From Clostridia bacterium (lineage in GTDB: Bacteria > Bacillota > Clostridia > Christensenellales > Aristaeellaceae), in assembly GCA_017429695.1 (NCBI GenBank), contig JAFROK010000005.1:32033-96032 (forward strand): DNA of 64,000 bases. The letters are read 5' to 3'. The notes under the pieces are model-generated. The model had not been told where the DNA came from. It ran no database searches and was given only the letters and a program-made list of their open reading frames with translations. Shown one piece after another: positions 52,704 through 61,103 of this stretch. Each line of letters begins with the position of its first letter. Position 1 is the first letter of the stretch. The translations under genes and the position numbers were made by a program.

Positions 52704-53408
52704 ATGTTTGCGGGAAAGATTGCAGTTGTTACCGGCGGAGCTCATGGAATCGGCAGAGCCATCGTGGATGCTTTTATTCGTGAAGGCGCGGTTGTCCATG
52801 TTATTGACAAGCAGCCTGGCAGCTGGTATGTCGGCGATGTATCTGATAAAGAGACAATGGAGCAATTTGCAGAATCCGTTATTGCAGAAAGCGGCCACGT
52901 AGATTATCTCATCAACAATGCCCTACCGATGATGAAGGGGATAGATGAGTGCTCATGGGAAGAATTCTCCTACGCGCTGGCAGTCGGGGTAACCGCTCCG
53001 TTTTATCTGACAAAGCTTCTGATGCCGTATTTTGCTTCGGGCGCATCCGTGATCAACATTGCCTCTTCCCGTGATCGGATGAGCCAGCCTCAGACAGAGA
53101 GCTATACCGCTGCCAAAGGCGGAATCTCCGCACTGACCCATGCCATGGCTATCAGTCTGGCCGGAAAAGCGAGGGTAAACAGTATCTCACCCGGATGGAT
53201 TGACACCGCCGACAGCAATATCGCAGGCGCGGACGCACTGCAGCAGCCTGTGGGGCGAGTCGGAAAGCCGGACGATATTGCGGAGATGGCTCTCTTCCTC
53301 TGCTCTGAGAAGGCAGGTTTTATTACCGGAGAAAACATCTGCATTGACGGCGGTATGACAAGACTTATGATTTATCATGGAGAACATGGATGGAAGTATA
53401 ATTCATAA
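52704..53408 (+). CDS. SDR-family oxidoreductase
   Basis: 234 residues. The N-terminal Rossmann motif is VVTGGAHGIGRAI, followed by LINNALP, the catalytic serine in INIASSRD, Tyr-xxx-Lys in SYTAAKGG, and the C-terminal GKPDDIAEMALFLCSEKAGFITGENICIDGG motif split across the end. The start at 52704 follows GGAGGTGG and begins at the family N-terminus. An ATG at 52653 overlapping the upstream stop is an alternative. Substrate unknown. Confidence 0.85.
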   Translation: MFAGKIAVVTGGAHGIGRAIVDAFIREGAVVHVIDKQPGSWYVGDVSDKETMEQFAESVIAESGHVDYLINNALPMMKGIDECSWEEFSYALAVGVTAPFYLTKLLMPYFASGASVINIASSRDRMSQPQTESYTAAKGGISALTHAMAISLAGKARVNSISPGWIDTADSNIAGADALQQPVGRVGKPDDIAEMALFLCSEKAGFITGENICIDGGMTRLMIYHGEHGWKYNS

Positions 53409-53484
53409 CCCCTTTGATATTATATTATTCGAGTAAAGTCATCTGATCTGAAGAAAGTCAGCTGAAGCGTATCTGACGAAGATC

Positions 53485-53524
53485 AACACCTCCGTTTTCA
53501 GGTCAAACCGGATGCGGAGGTGTT
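53485..53524 (+). terminator. Hairpin after the SDR gene
   Basis: Ten-base-pair stem AACACCTCCG/CGGAGGTGTT with a 20-base loop; the T-tract is weak, so termination is likely but not certain. Confidence 0.6.
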
Positions 53525-53530
53525 TACATC

Positions 53531-53561
53531 TTGACTTAAAGTGAACTTCAGACATTAAAAT
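53531..53561 (+). promoter_or_regulatory. MerR-type promoter/operator
   Basis: TTGACT (53531-53536) and TAAAAT (53556-53561) are 19 bp apart, the long spacer typical of MerR-activated promoters. The spacer carries a dyad centred on AAGTGAACTT. Downstream, GAGGAGG is followed by ATG AAT TGC TGA, an abortive reading frame, before the MATE gene. No MerR gene is in the window. Confidence 0.65.
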
Positions 53562-53662
53562 ATCAGAAGCCTGCTGGCACGGTTTGATTTTGTTGACGAG
53601 GAGGAATCACAATGAATTGCTGACAGGAAAAGGTGTTTTGTAATATTCTGTTTTAGAGGTTA

Positions 53663-55006
53663 ATGGCTTTGATACGAACAAAGGATATGACATCCGGCAA
53701 TCATGTGAAACTGATTCTGATCTTCGCACTTCCGATTCTTGCCGGTAATATGCTTCAGCAATTATACAGCCTGGTCGATTCGCTGATTATTGGTCGGTTG
53801 CTTGGCGTAACCGCACTTACAGCTGTTTCAGCCTCCGGATGGCTTGACTGGGCAGTTCTCTCTGTCCCAATGGGGCTGGCACAAGGTTATTCCATTCACG
53901 CGGCGCAGTGTTACGGCGGGAAACGATTCGCGGATCTGAAAAGAAGTGTAGCTCAAAGTTACCTTATCTCCATTGCGGCGACGATCTTCCTGGAGTTCGC
54001 CAGTCAGTTTCTGCTGCATCCTGTTCTGGTGTGGATGAATTCTCCTGACGAAACAATCAGAATGACGGAAAACTATCTCAGAATCATTTACGCTGGTCTT
54101 CCGGTCGTTATGTGCGTAAATATATTCAGCGGTTTTCTGCATGCCTTGGGTAACAGCAGAGTTCCGCTGATTGCTTTGGCATGCGCAACAACGGTGAACA
54201 TTGTTCTCGACTGGTGGTTTGTCGGTTCGCTCGGAATGGGAACAAACGGCGGCGCCTATGCAACAGTGCTTGCTCAGATTGTATCTGCAGTGATTTGTTT
54301 CAGGGCAGTGCTGAAAATACCGCAGCTGAAACCTGAAAAAAAGGATTACCGCCCCGACAAAAAAGTGATCCGAAAACTCGTACGGCTTGGATTCCCGATT
54401 GCCTTCCAGAATCTGATTATTTCGCTGGGAGGCCTGATACTGCAGGGTGTGGTTAATGCCTTTGGCTTTGTCTTCATGGCTGGATATAACGCTGCCGCGC
54501 GATTCCAGGGGTTGATCGAAATTGCAGGTACCGCTCTTGGAAACGCGGCCGGAACATTCACCGGGCAGAACTTTGGCGCAGGAAAAATGGATCGGGTGAG
54601 GGAGGGGCTTCGGCGGTCGGCTCAAATTGGTTTTTTGCTTGCCGTATCGATTGGTTTGATCATGGTATTCTTCGGTAAACCGCTTTTGTCTCTGTTTATT
54701 CGTGAGGAAGCGGGTGTTTCTGATCAGGTCATGGGTTTCGGCTATGATTTTCTCAGGATTATGGCAGCCGGACTTCCGATGCTCTATCTTTTGTTTATTT
54801 ACCGAACAACGCTTCAAGGCCTTGGGGATACGGTTGTTCCTATGGTTTCTGGTTTTGTGGAGCTCGCGCTTCGTATCGGCGCGGCGCTGTTGCTTCCGAC
54901 GGTGATCGGGTATTGGGGCGTTTATCTGGCGGAAATAGCCGCCTGGATCGGTGCGGGTTGTTTCCTGATCATAGGTTGTTACCGAAGACTGAAATTGACA
55001 GGCTGA
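53663..55006 (+). CDS. MATE-family multidrug/sodium efflux transporter
   Basis: 447 residues with twelve hydrophobic segments in two similar halves. The start LIFALPILAGNMLQQLYSLVDSLIIGRLLG is typical of MATE proteins of the NorM/DinF type, as is FGFVFMAGYNAAARFQGLIE in the second half. Likely exports small cations or metabolites. The ATG follows AGAGG; the weaker site and the abortive ATG upstream suggest that the 5' region was rearranged. A MerR-type promoter lies about 100 bp upstream. Confidence 0.9.
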   Translation: MALIRTKDMTSGNHVKLILIFALPILAGNMLQQLYSLVDSLIIGRLLGVTALTAVSASGWLDWAVLSVPMGLAQGYSIHAAQCYGGKRFADLKRSVAQSYLISIAATIFLEFASQFLLHPVLVWMNSPDETIRMTENYLRIIYAGLPVVMCVNIFSGFLHALGNSRVPLIALACATTVNIVLDWWFVGSLGMGTNGGAYATVLAQIVSAVICFRAVLKIPQLKPEKKDYRPDKKVIRKLVRLGFPIAFQNLIISLGGLILQGVVNAFGFVFMAGYNAAARFQGLIEIAGTALGNAAGTFTGQNFGAGKMDRVREGLRRSAQIGFLLAVSIGLIMVFFGKPLLSLFIREEAGVSDQVMGFGYDFLRIMAAGLPMLYLLFIYRTTLQGLGDTVVPMVSGFVELALRIGAALLLPTVIGYWGVYLAEIAAWIGAGCFLIIGCYRRLKLTG

Positions 55007-55032
55007 AGTTTTTTATTGCTTCCGCAAGCGGA

Positions 55033-55267
55033 TCAAAAGACCAGTTGAGTCAGAAACATATAAGCAATGGTTCCTGCCAGGATGCTCAGCAGGAGATTTC
55101 TTTTCCATGCATGCAGTCCGACGACCAGCAGACCCGCAATCAGTTCAGGAGCGCCAAAGGAAGCAGATAACATTTCTGTATCCTTCAGGCAGTAAACCAC
55201 AAGCATGCCGATGATTGCTGCGGGAAGAACCTTCCCAAGATACATGACATAATCAGGAGTCTTGTTA
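55033..55267 (-). pseudogene. AzlD fragment (branched-chain amino acid exporter subunit), C-terminal part
   Basis: About 70-78 residues matching the C-terminal two thirds of Azl[17 protein letters not shown] followed by [12 protein letters not shown] and a hydrophobic end. The first helix of a normal (about 105-residue) AzlD is missing; the homology stops at about 55265, where an unrelated SDR fragment on the other strand begins. No azlC is nearby. The ATG at 55245 is internal to the homology and probably not a real start. Confidence 0.7.
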
Positions 55268-55268
55268 T

Positions 55269-55532
55269 CGCACTTTCTATCTGGATTACGGTACGGAAAA
55301 AGCGGCCCTGAACATGCTCACGATGACCATACACAATTATTTCAAAGATGATCCGAATCTGAACATTATCTGCATTCATCCCGGCTGGATCAGGACGAAC
55401 CCGGACAATCATGAAGCTCCCCTGGATCCATATGAACACGCGGAAACGCTGCGCAACCTGTTTGAAACAAAACGACACGATAAGGAAGGTCCTGTGTTTA
55501 TCACCTACGAAGGAGAAACCTATCCCTGGTAA
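55269..55532 (+). pseudogene. SDR oxidoreductase fragment, C-terminal part
   Basis: In frame from about 55269 the sequence reads [18 protein letters not shown] and then LNIICIHPGWIRTNPDN. This is the YxxxK active site (YGTEK) and the downstream proline-glycine loop of short-chain dehydrogenases. The nucleotide-binding half is absent. It abuts the AzlD fragment head to head, consistent with a deletion or recombination junction near 55260. Confidence 0.72.
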
Positions 55533-55563
55533 AATCCATATGTTCAGATGAGGAAAAACCGCT

Positions 55564-55776
55564 GTGGAAATGATCAATGTCAAAGAAATGCAATCACCAG
55601 AGGATTTTGCTAACATACTCCGGACGCATGGCATGGATTTACCCGTCGAAGAGAGTATGGAGGAACTGAGAAAACCGATCAGCGTTGGAGGAAAAACAAT
55701 ACCCAACCGGATCTGCATCCAACCACTGGAGGGATACGACAGTTGTATCGACGGAGCGCCGTCGGACCTGGTGTAG
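55564..55776 (+). pseudogene. Old yellow enzyme (NADH:flavin oxidoreductase) fragment, N-terminal part
   Basis: About 70 residues. After a lead with SPEDFANILRTHGMDLP comes KPISVGGKTIPNRICIQPLE, the first strand and FMN-binding start of old yellow enzymes, which normally run past 350 residues. The frame stops at 55776, just after DGAPSDLV. No continuation is found downstream; an inverted-repeat-bounded segment begins 35 bp later. Confidence 0.7.
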
Positions 55777-55810
55777 AGCGTTGACAATATAATTCAATTT
55801 AAAAAAGTCT

Positions 55811-55938
55811 GTTGACCGTCAAAATCCTGCAAGTCTTTAGACCGTCTTGCTTGCGGAGATCCTTAGAGACCTTGAAATTAAAGAGGAAAGAGCCTTTTTC
55901 TGCTCTTTCCTCAAAATAGTTGCCTTTTGACGGTCTAC
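55811..55938. repeat. Inverted-repeat-bounded 128-bp segment
   Basis: GTTGACCGTCAAAA (55811-55824) and TTTTGACGGTCTAC (55925-55938) are inverted copies with one mismatch. A third partial copy, AGACCGTC, lies inside. The segment also contains the hairpin at 55883-55912. It resembles a small MITE-like insertion or a large structured terminator. Confidence 0.5.
55883..55912 (-). terminator. Hairpin terminator between fragments and DUF4317 gene
   Basis: Eleven-base-pair stem GAGGAAAGAGC/GCTCTTTCCTC with an eight-base loop. On the minus strand it is followed by TTTAATTT, consistent with the end of the DUF4317 transcript. Confidence 0.65.
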
Positions 55939-55965
55939 CGCCCGATTCTGCCGACGTTTTCCTGT

Positions 55966-57114
55966 TCACTTGGTTGCGAACACAGGCTGCCCGTTAACGG
56001 CAATATCGCCGTCAATCGGGATCAGCAAATAGCTCCGGCCATCAATGACCCTTGTTTCAAGCAGGTCAGCCTGCTTGGGATCTACCTTGATGGAAACGCT
56101 GGGCATTTCCACTTTGAACTGTTTGGGAGTTACCACATTGACTGCTGGAAGAACTGCGCCTGTGCCAAAGGTTGCGTCAAAGCCCTTCTGGAAGGCTTCG
56201 ACCCGGTCTTCTGACACGCCACCGTCAGTAAGCATCCTGGCCACATCCTGCTTAGAGAGCATCAGGGGCTCATCGTCCTTGCCCTGCTCCTCGATTAGGC
56301 CGGAAACAACTTCGTGCATCTCCTGTACCACATCCAGAGAGCATTCAGTCCCCAAACTCTGGGAAAGCAGTGCCTGGAAGTTTTCTGTTTGTTCCGCTGC
56401 CGGCATCTCCGCCTCAACATTGAAAGCAGCTTTCAGGAAATCCGCATGCGCATCATTACAATCCTTGCTGAAGAAAAGGATCGTGTTGACATCGGCAGCG
56501 CCACCTTCATAAAGCGGGAAAAGGAATCCAAGCGCCGGAGTACTTGCCAGCCATTCCGGAGCACGTTCGTGGAAGACACCATCCGTGGGAAGATACCTCA
56601 GCGCAGGCTTTTCCTGCTTTACAGGGCAGACAGCGCAGAGGATGTAGCTGAAAGCCCGGTCAGAATTCTCGTAGTCGATCTCACCGTTCACATCACGCTT
56701 CCGGACATCCAGATCGTCATGCAGCAAAAGAATCAGCCAGTTCTCGGCATTCTGAGCATCTTCGACCGACTGCATGTCAGGATGTTCTGCACGGATTCCT
56801 GCGATCAAGCGGGTAAAAAGTGTTTCCAAAGCTTCCTTACTATTCAGCGCTGTGTCTCTGACGCGGATAAGGAGATCATCGCTTTCTGTTGGGAACGCGA
56901 TAGGGGTCAGATTCTGTCCGATTTGTCCGGAGAGGACCTTCTTAAAAATGGACATGTACTTTTCATTTTCCTGTTCGTATAATGATCCGACCGGGAGTTC
57001 GAAGCTCGTGATCGGATTTCCGATATAGTCAACATAGCAGCCGCAGATCAGTGATGGATTGCGTTTGTCAGGGTTAAGCCGTCTTTTGATTTCTGCCAGG
57101 TCTCTTTGATTCAT
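55966..57114 (-). CDS. DUF4317 domain-containing protein
   Basis: 382 residues, soluble, no signal peptide. The start MNQRDLAEIKRRLNPDKRNP with ICGCYVDYIGN is characteristic of DUF4317, a family known mainly from Clostridia. The middle contains EDAQNAENWLILLLHDDLDV. Function unknown. The gene has its own promoter and stands alone between a gene-fragment region and the glycosidase gene. Confidence 0.88.
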   Translation of the reverse strand: MNQRDLAEIKRRLNPDKRNPSLICGCYVDYIGNPITSFELPVGSLYEQENEKYMSIFKKVLSGQIGQNLTPIAFPTESDDLLIRVRDTALNSKEALETLFTRLIAGIRAEHPDMQSVEDAQNAENWLILLLHDDLDVRKRDVNGEIDYENSDRAFSYILCAVCPVKQEKPALRYLPTDGVFHERAPEWLASTPALGFLFPLYEGGAADVNTILFFSKDCNDAHADFLKAAFNVEAEMPAAEQTENFQALLSQSLGTECSLDVVQEMHEVVSGLIEEQGKDDEPLMLSKQDVARMLTDGGVSEDRVEAFQKGFDATFGTGAVLPAVNVVTPKQFKVEMPSVSIKVDPKQADLLETRVIDGRSYLLIPIDGDIAVNGQPVFATK

Positions 57115-57220
57115 GTTTTTCAGACTGTCCTTTCTTATTCACATATTTCCCGTCTGTATTCGATCCCGCCTGTTCCGGATGCTCCCGGAACCTCTATTGG
57201 GCGAATGCAGCACGAAGCAT

Positions 57221-57249
57221 ATTCTATCATCTTGTGCACAAGGTTGCAA
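57221..57249 (-). promoter_or_regulatory. Promoter of the DUF4317 gene
   Basis: Minus strand: TTGCAA (57244-57249), 17-bp spacer, TAGAAT (57221-57226). Confidence 0.65.
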
Positions 57250-57283
57250 CGAGAACACAAAATGCTGTGGTAGAGCCTCGTAT

Positions 57284-60200
57284 TCATTCCTGAGAATAAG
57301 GAATGATCTTTACGCCAAGCAGTCCGTTGTAATAGGCTTCGGGATCCGGAGAATCCCTGAAGCCAAGGCTCATTCCATAGTCTGCTCCTGCCTCCTGATA
57401 ACCACTGTGTTCGATATAAGTTCTTCCGTACAGGGTGGAATTCAGACGAACCGTCATCTGATTCTGCCCCTCTGTGATCAGTGCGCCGGCATCCACCCTG
57501 TCACTGGCGTTGTTCACCGCCAGTTCGGTATCGTTCACAATTACGGCACCTATCTGATCCTTGCCATATTCGAACGCAATGAACGCCCCGGAATAGCTGC
57601 TCCAGTCCGCAGGCGCGGTGAAAAGCACTGTGTACTCACCTGTGCCGGAGACATATTTCATATCGCTCACGCCCAAAGACTCCAGCTGTTCTTCGGTGGC
57701 CCGGATCTCTGCCCATTTGCCAAGAGGCCGGGTCCCGAAATCCACATCGGTGATCCTGCTCACACCGGGATCGTCAGAGTCCCCGCCGGGACCGTAGCTG
57801 TGGATCACCAGATGCCATGCCTCGCCGCTGAGATCGATCGGTTCGTGCTCCACAATATGAACGGCTTCTCCATCCGCCACAGCGTCGAACGCTCCGGAAT
57901 TCCCGGTAATGGCATAAACCATGGCTGTTCCTCCCGGGATGCTGTCAATGGTGAAAGTAACGGTTCCGTCATCGTTGGATGTATAGTCACTGATCTTCAG
58001 GATCTTCCCTGTATAGGGGTCAAGCTGATAAGGCATGCCGTTTCCGGTGAGCGTAACGGTCACGCCGCGCAGTGTTTTCCCTTCGCCCTTGTAGATGTCA
58101 CCCTGGGAGTTGCCCATCATGCCTGCGTTCCCGGGGAAAGCGTTATTGTACAGGTAATAGTAGCATGTTCCATCCGTGGCATCCCGGTACATCGTGGTTT
58201 CAAGCTGAGCCGCGTCGTACCGTGCGCAGGATGTTACGCCCAGAGCCTCCAGCGCTGCCGGAATCTCCTCCTCACGATCCACAGCCATGACATTCTCCAG
58301 ACTGGCGAGCAAGATGCCGGCTGCGGCCACCTCGTCGTCTGCGGACGCGTCGCTGCCGTATGCCCGGTTTATTTTACTGTCAAACAGTACAACCGGCAGC
58401 CCGGCCTGCGCATACTCCGTCAGGCGGCGGATGCCTGCGGGAGAAATGACATGAACCCGGTCCACGATGACCGCCTTATAGGAAGGGCCGGCAGCAGCCA
58501 GGACGCCCCCGGATACCGTGGCATTACCGCTGTCCAGCACGGATTCGCTGACAAGATTGTAGGAATATCCGCTGTCCAGCAGCTTCTGGAATCTGTTCCC
58601 GCTCTGGAAATCAAAAGTATTCTCCTTGTCGATCAGCACAGCCAGGTCGATCCCGGCGCTGCCGTTCTGCAGCACAGCCTGGACGCGGCTCATGAACCCG
58701 GTCTCTGTGGCAAAGTCCTTCCAGTATGCTTCCCGGTATGTGTAAGAAGAGCCGTAACTGCCTGCCCCGAAGGGCAGCCAGCCCGGCCATTCCGAATTGT
58801 AGCCGTTAAAGGTCCTGGTGTAAGGAGTGCCGTGCAGTATGGCACGGTTCACGCCGCCGGAATAGTTCTGGCCCAGCTCGGTCAGCACGTCATCCATGCT
58901 GGCATAGCCTATGGTCGGCCCCGTCATGGCCTCCATGGTCAGATAGTCCTGACCGGTGATGTTTGCTGTACCGGCCAGGTAACGGATACCATCGCCTTTG
59001 GCGTTATTGTCGCATTCCGCCACGTCCGCAGCCATGGCAGCCCTGCCAATCTCCAGGCCGGGCAGGTGATAGGTTTGCCCGCGGAAGCCCCAGCCCAGGG
59101 TATCCCTTGCCCAATCCGCGATGCCGGACACGCGGTACCTGACGTAAAGGTCCGCCAGCATTTCGTTGTAGTCTTCATAGATGCGGTCCGCGGCGCCGTT
59201 ATCCCCGGCAAAGGAATAGTAGTCGGTAACCGTCACACCCATAAAACCGCTGGTCATATGCCTGCCTGCCGCAACTGCGGGCAGAATGTCCCTGTAGGCA
59301 TAGTCCGCGCTGATATCGTCCATAAATGTGGAGGACCAGAAAGAGGAAACGCTGGTGGCTTCAATTGAATCCTCGAAGATATAGCCCGGATTGGCTCTCA
59401 TCAGATCCAGCAGCTCAGGGTCTTTCTCAAACATCTGATCCCAATAGCCTGTCACGGCGTCGGTGCCTGCCGCGTTAAAGTAATTGGTTACGAAAACGCC
59501 GTTGTGCATGGTAATGCCGCCGGCAATGCTCTGCCCCGTACCGCGGCAGAAAGTGGAGAGTACCACCCAATCGCCCGCAGCCGGACCATCCGTTCCTTTC
59601 GGGGGTTCGAGCTCCACTCCTTCAAGAGAAGCGCGATACTCATCCTGCCAGTCTGCCATGCGCCTGCGGTTCATATCTTCATCCTGTTTGCCGTTGCTCC
59701 GTGTCCAGGGCCCTTCGGATTCCGGACCGAAAAAAGCACAGATGCGGTCATAATCCCAGCCGCAGGCTTCTGCAGTTTCCCGGTCGGGCACCCCGGCTGC
59801 ATATCCGGCGCCGGGAATGACTTCGACGCTGTCTGTAATGGACCGGAGGCTTCCGAAATCAAAGACGTAGGTCACGGTGTCCGCCCCGCCGTTTTGACCT
59901 GGCGTCACCACGATGTCGGCAATCCGTGCGACTGTTGCGGATACGAACGTATCTGTAAACAGAAAATGATCATAAGGTCTTTGGCCGAATGTGACAGCAG
60001 GGCTGTCCGTCTTCTTTGCCGGGAGTTCCAGCCTGATGCTCCTGTTCGCAATATCCTCAGCTGTGATGGGCGTCACGCTGAATGACAGCTCCTTATTCGC
60101 CGCGTCATCGTTCGGGTCGATGGTATTGAGCGTCGGCGGCCAGTGGCTGGTAACTGTCATGTCCACCTGGAAACCGCCCGGTACCTTTGCTGCCGCTTTC

Positions 60201-60550
60201 AGGATTTTCTTCAGCAGCCTGATCCAGTTCTCCGTACCCCAGCCGTAAACACGGCTTTCTTCGTTGGAATATCTCACGCCGAAAGTCGAAAGCATAGCGA
60301 CTTCCACACCGCCGAATCCTTTGTCCGCCAGCTCCAGTATTGTTTTCTCTATTTTGTCATTGCCTTCCCCGCCGGCACCTGCATCCGGAAACCACAAACG
60401 GGTCATCGGTTTCATATGATAGTCCGGCTCAAGGAAAGAGCCAAGAACAGCTCCTGTATCCTGCGATGACTCTGCAACGATCAGAGCGCTGCCAAACAGT
60501 AATGAGATTGCCAGTATCAGAACTGCTATTCTTTTCATGCTAAGTTTCAT
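57284..60550 (-). CDS. Secreted GH106-like glycoside hydrolase (alpha-L-rhamnosidase type)
   Basis: 1088 residues. An N-terminal signal peptide (KRIAVLILAISLLFGSALIV, cleavage near VAES) marks export. The mature start PMTRLWFPDAGAGGEG with DKGFGGVEVAML fits the first barrel strands of GH106-type enzymes, which release rhamnose from plant glycans. The long C-terminal part has beta-sandwich, sugar-binding-like segments (WSSYSGAFIAFEYGKDQIGA, LYGRTYIEHSG). GGGGAGG precedes the ATG at 60550. Catalytic acids were not assigned by eye, so the exact substrate is open. The long opposite-strand ORF here is a shadow. Confidence 0.75.
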   Translation of the reverse strand: MKLSMKRIAVLILAISLLFGSALIVAESSQDTGAVLGSFLEPDYHMKPMTRLWFPDAGAGGEGNDKIEKTILELADKGFGGVEVAMLSTFGVRYSNEESRVYGWGTENWIRLLKKILKAAAKVPGGFQVDMTVTSHWPPTLNTIDPNDDAANKELSFSVTPITAEDIANRSIRLELPAKKTDSPAVTFGQRPYDHFLFTDTFVSATVARIADIVVTPGQNGGADTVTYVFDFGSLRSITDSVEVIPGAGYAAGVPDRETAEACGWDYDRICAFFGPESEGPWTRSNGKQDEDMNRRRMADWQDEYRASLEGVELEPPKGTDGPAAGDWVVLSTFCRGTGQSIAGGITMHNGVFVTNYFNAAGTDAVTGYWDQMFEKDPELLDLMRANPGYIFEDSIEATSVSSFWSSTFMDDISADYAYRDILPAVAAGRHMTSGFMGVTVTDYYSFAGDNGAADRIYEDYNEMLADLYVRYRVSGIADWARDTLGWGFRGQTYHLPGLEIGRAAMAADVAECDNNAKGDGIRYLAGTANITGQDYLTMEAMTGPTIGYASMDDVLTELGQNYSGGVNRAILHGTPYTRTFNGYNSEWPGWLPFGAGSYGSSYTYREAYWKDFATETGFMSRVQAVLQNGSAGIDLAVLIDKENTFDFQSGNRFQKLLDSGYSYNLVSESVLDSGNATVSGGVLAAAGPSYKAVIVDRVHVISPAGIRRLTEYAQAGLPVVLFDSKINRAYGSDASADDEVAAAGILLASLENVMAVDREEEIPAALEALGVTSCARYDAAQLETTMYRDATDGTCYYYLYNNAFPGNAGMMGNSQGDIYKGEGKTLRGVTVTLTGNGMPYQLDPYTGKILKISDYTSNDDGTVTFTIDSIPGGTAMVYAITGNSGAFDAVADGEAVHIVEHEPIDLSGEAWHLVIHSYGPGGDSDDPGVSRITDVDFGTRPLGKWAEIRATEEQLESLGVSDMKYVSGTGEYTVLFTAPADWSSYSGAFIAFEYGKDQIGAVIVNDTELAVNNASDRVDAGALITEGQNQMTVRLNSTLYGRTYIEHSGYQEAGADYGMSLGFRDSPDPEAYYNGLLGVKIIPYSQE

Positions 60551-60599
60551 TCATTAACCTCCCCATTTTGTCAAGTCCCAAATTCAGTAGAATCAACAC

Positions 60600-61103
60600 T
60601 TTTTCGTCCGAGTCATCACCTGGATGAGCCATCTACGGATAGTTTCCATGCTTCAGAGCGGATTTTTGCAGCAATTGAGTATGCAGGAATATAGCGCCAT
60701 GCTATATCGGTCCTTACATGCCCACCAACCACTACAGTGACGAACCTCCCATGTCCAACAGGGTCATCGCATTTTGCGAGCCCTCACTTCCTTCGTCCCG
60801 CCTATCCATAGTATGGGCGCCGGCTCTGCTCCATTTCAGGGTCATGCCCTCAGGTAAAGATCTTGCCGACCAAGACTCATCTGGTGAATCCTCGTTGTTT
60901 TCCCATCAGCCAGCGTCACAAGTGACGGACGCGAACTGACTGGTGGGAAGACCTGCTGTGAGCAGGGATTTCTTCATCCATCCCTTGTTTGCCGTTCCCC
61001 ACAGCCGGGATGAGCTGTCAAGGACGAAGCCGCGCAGCGGTGCGAAGCATCCTTGACGGCTCAGCACGGATGTGGTAGCCTCCGGCAAACAGGATGGTGA
61101 AGA
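60600..61103 (-). other. Non-coding flank of the IS110-family element (candidate guide-RNA region)
   Basis: About 500 bp downstream of the transposase stop hold no convincing gene. The minus strand can fold into stable hairpins. One is GTCAAGGA/TCCTTGAC around a GC-rich loop at about 61016-61060; another is CGTCAC-aa-GTGACG at about 60914-60927. In the IS1111-like subgroup of IS110 elements the right-end non-coding region encodes the bridge/seek RNA that guides insertion. The element boundary cannot be fixed by eye. A minus-strand reading of about 60635-60720 resembles a protein tail but has no recognised family. Confidence 0.5.

Noticed and set aside
57113-59368. 751-codon open frame on the plus strand opposite the glycosidase gene
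   Set aside because: It is antisense to a well-supported secreted GH106-like gene, lacks a ribosome-binding site and recognisable motifs, and arises from codon bias of the real gene.
60718-60939. 73-codon frame in the IS flank
   Set aside because: No ribosome-binding site or family; lies in the structured non-coding end of the IS110-like element.
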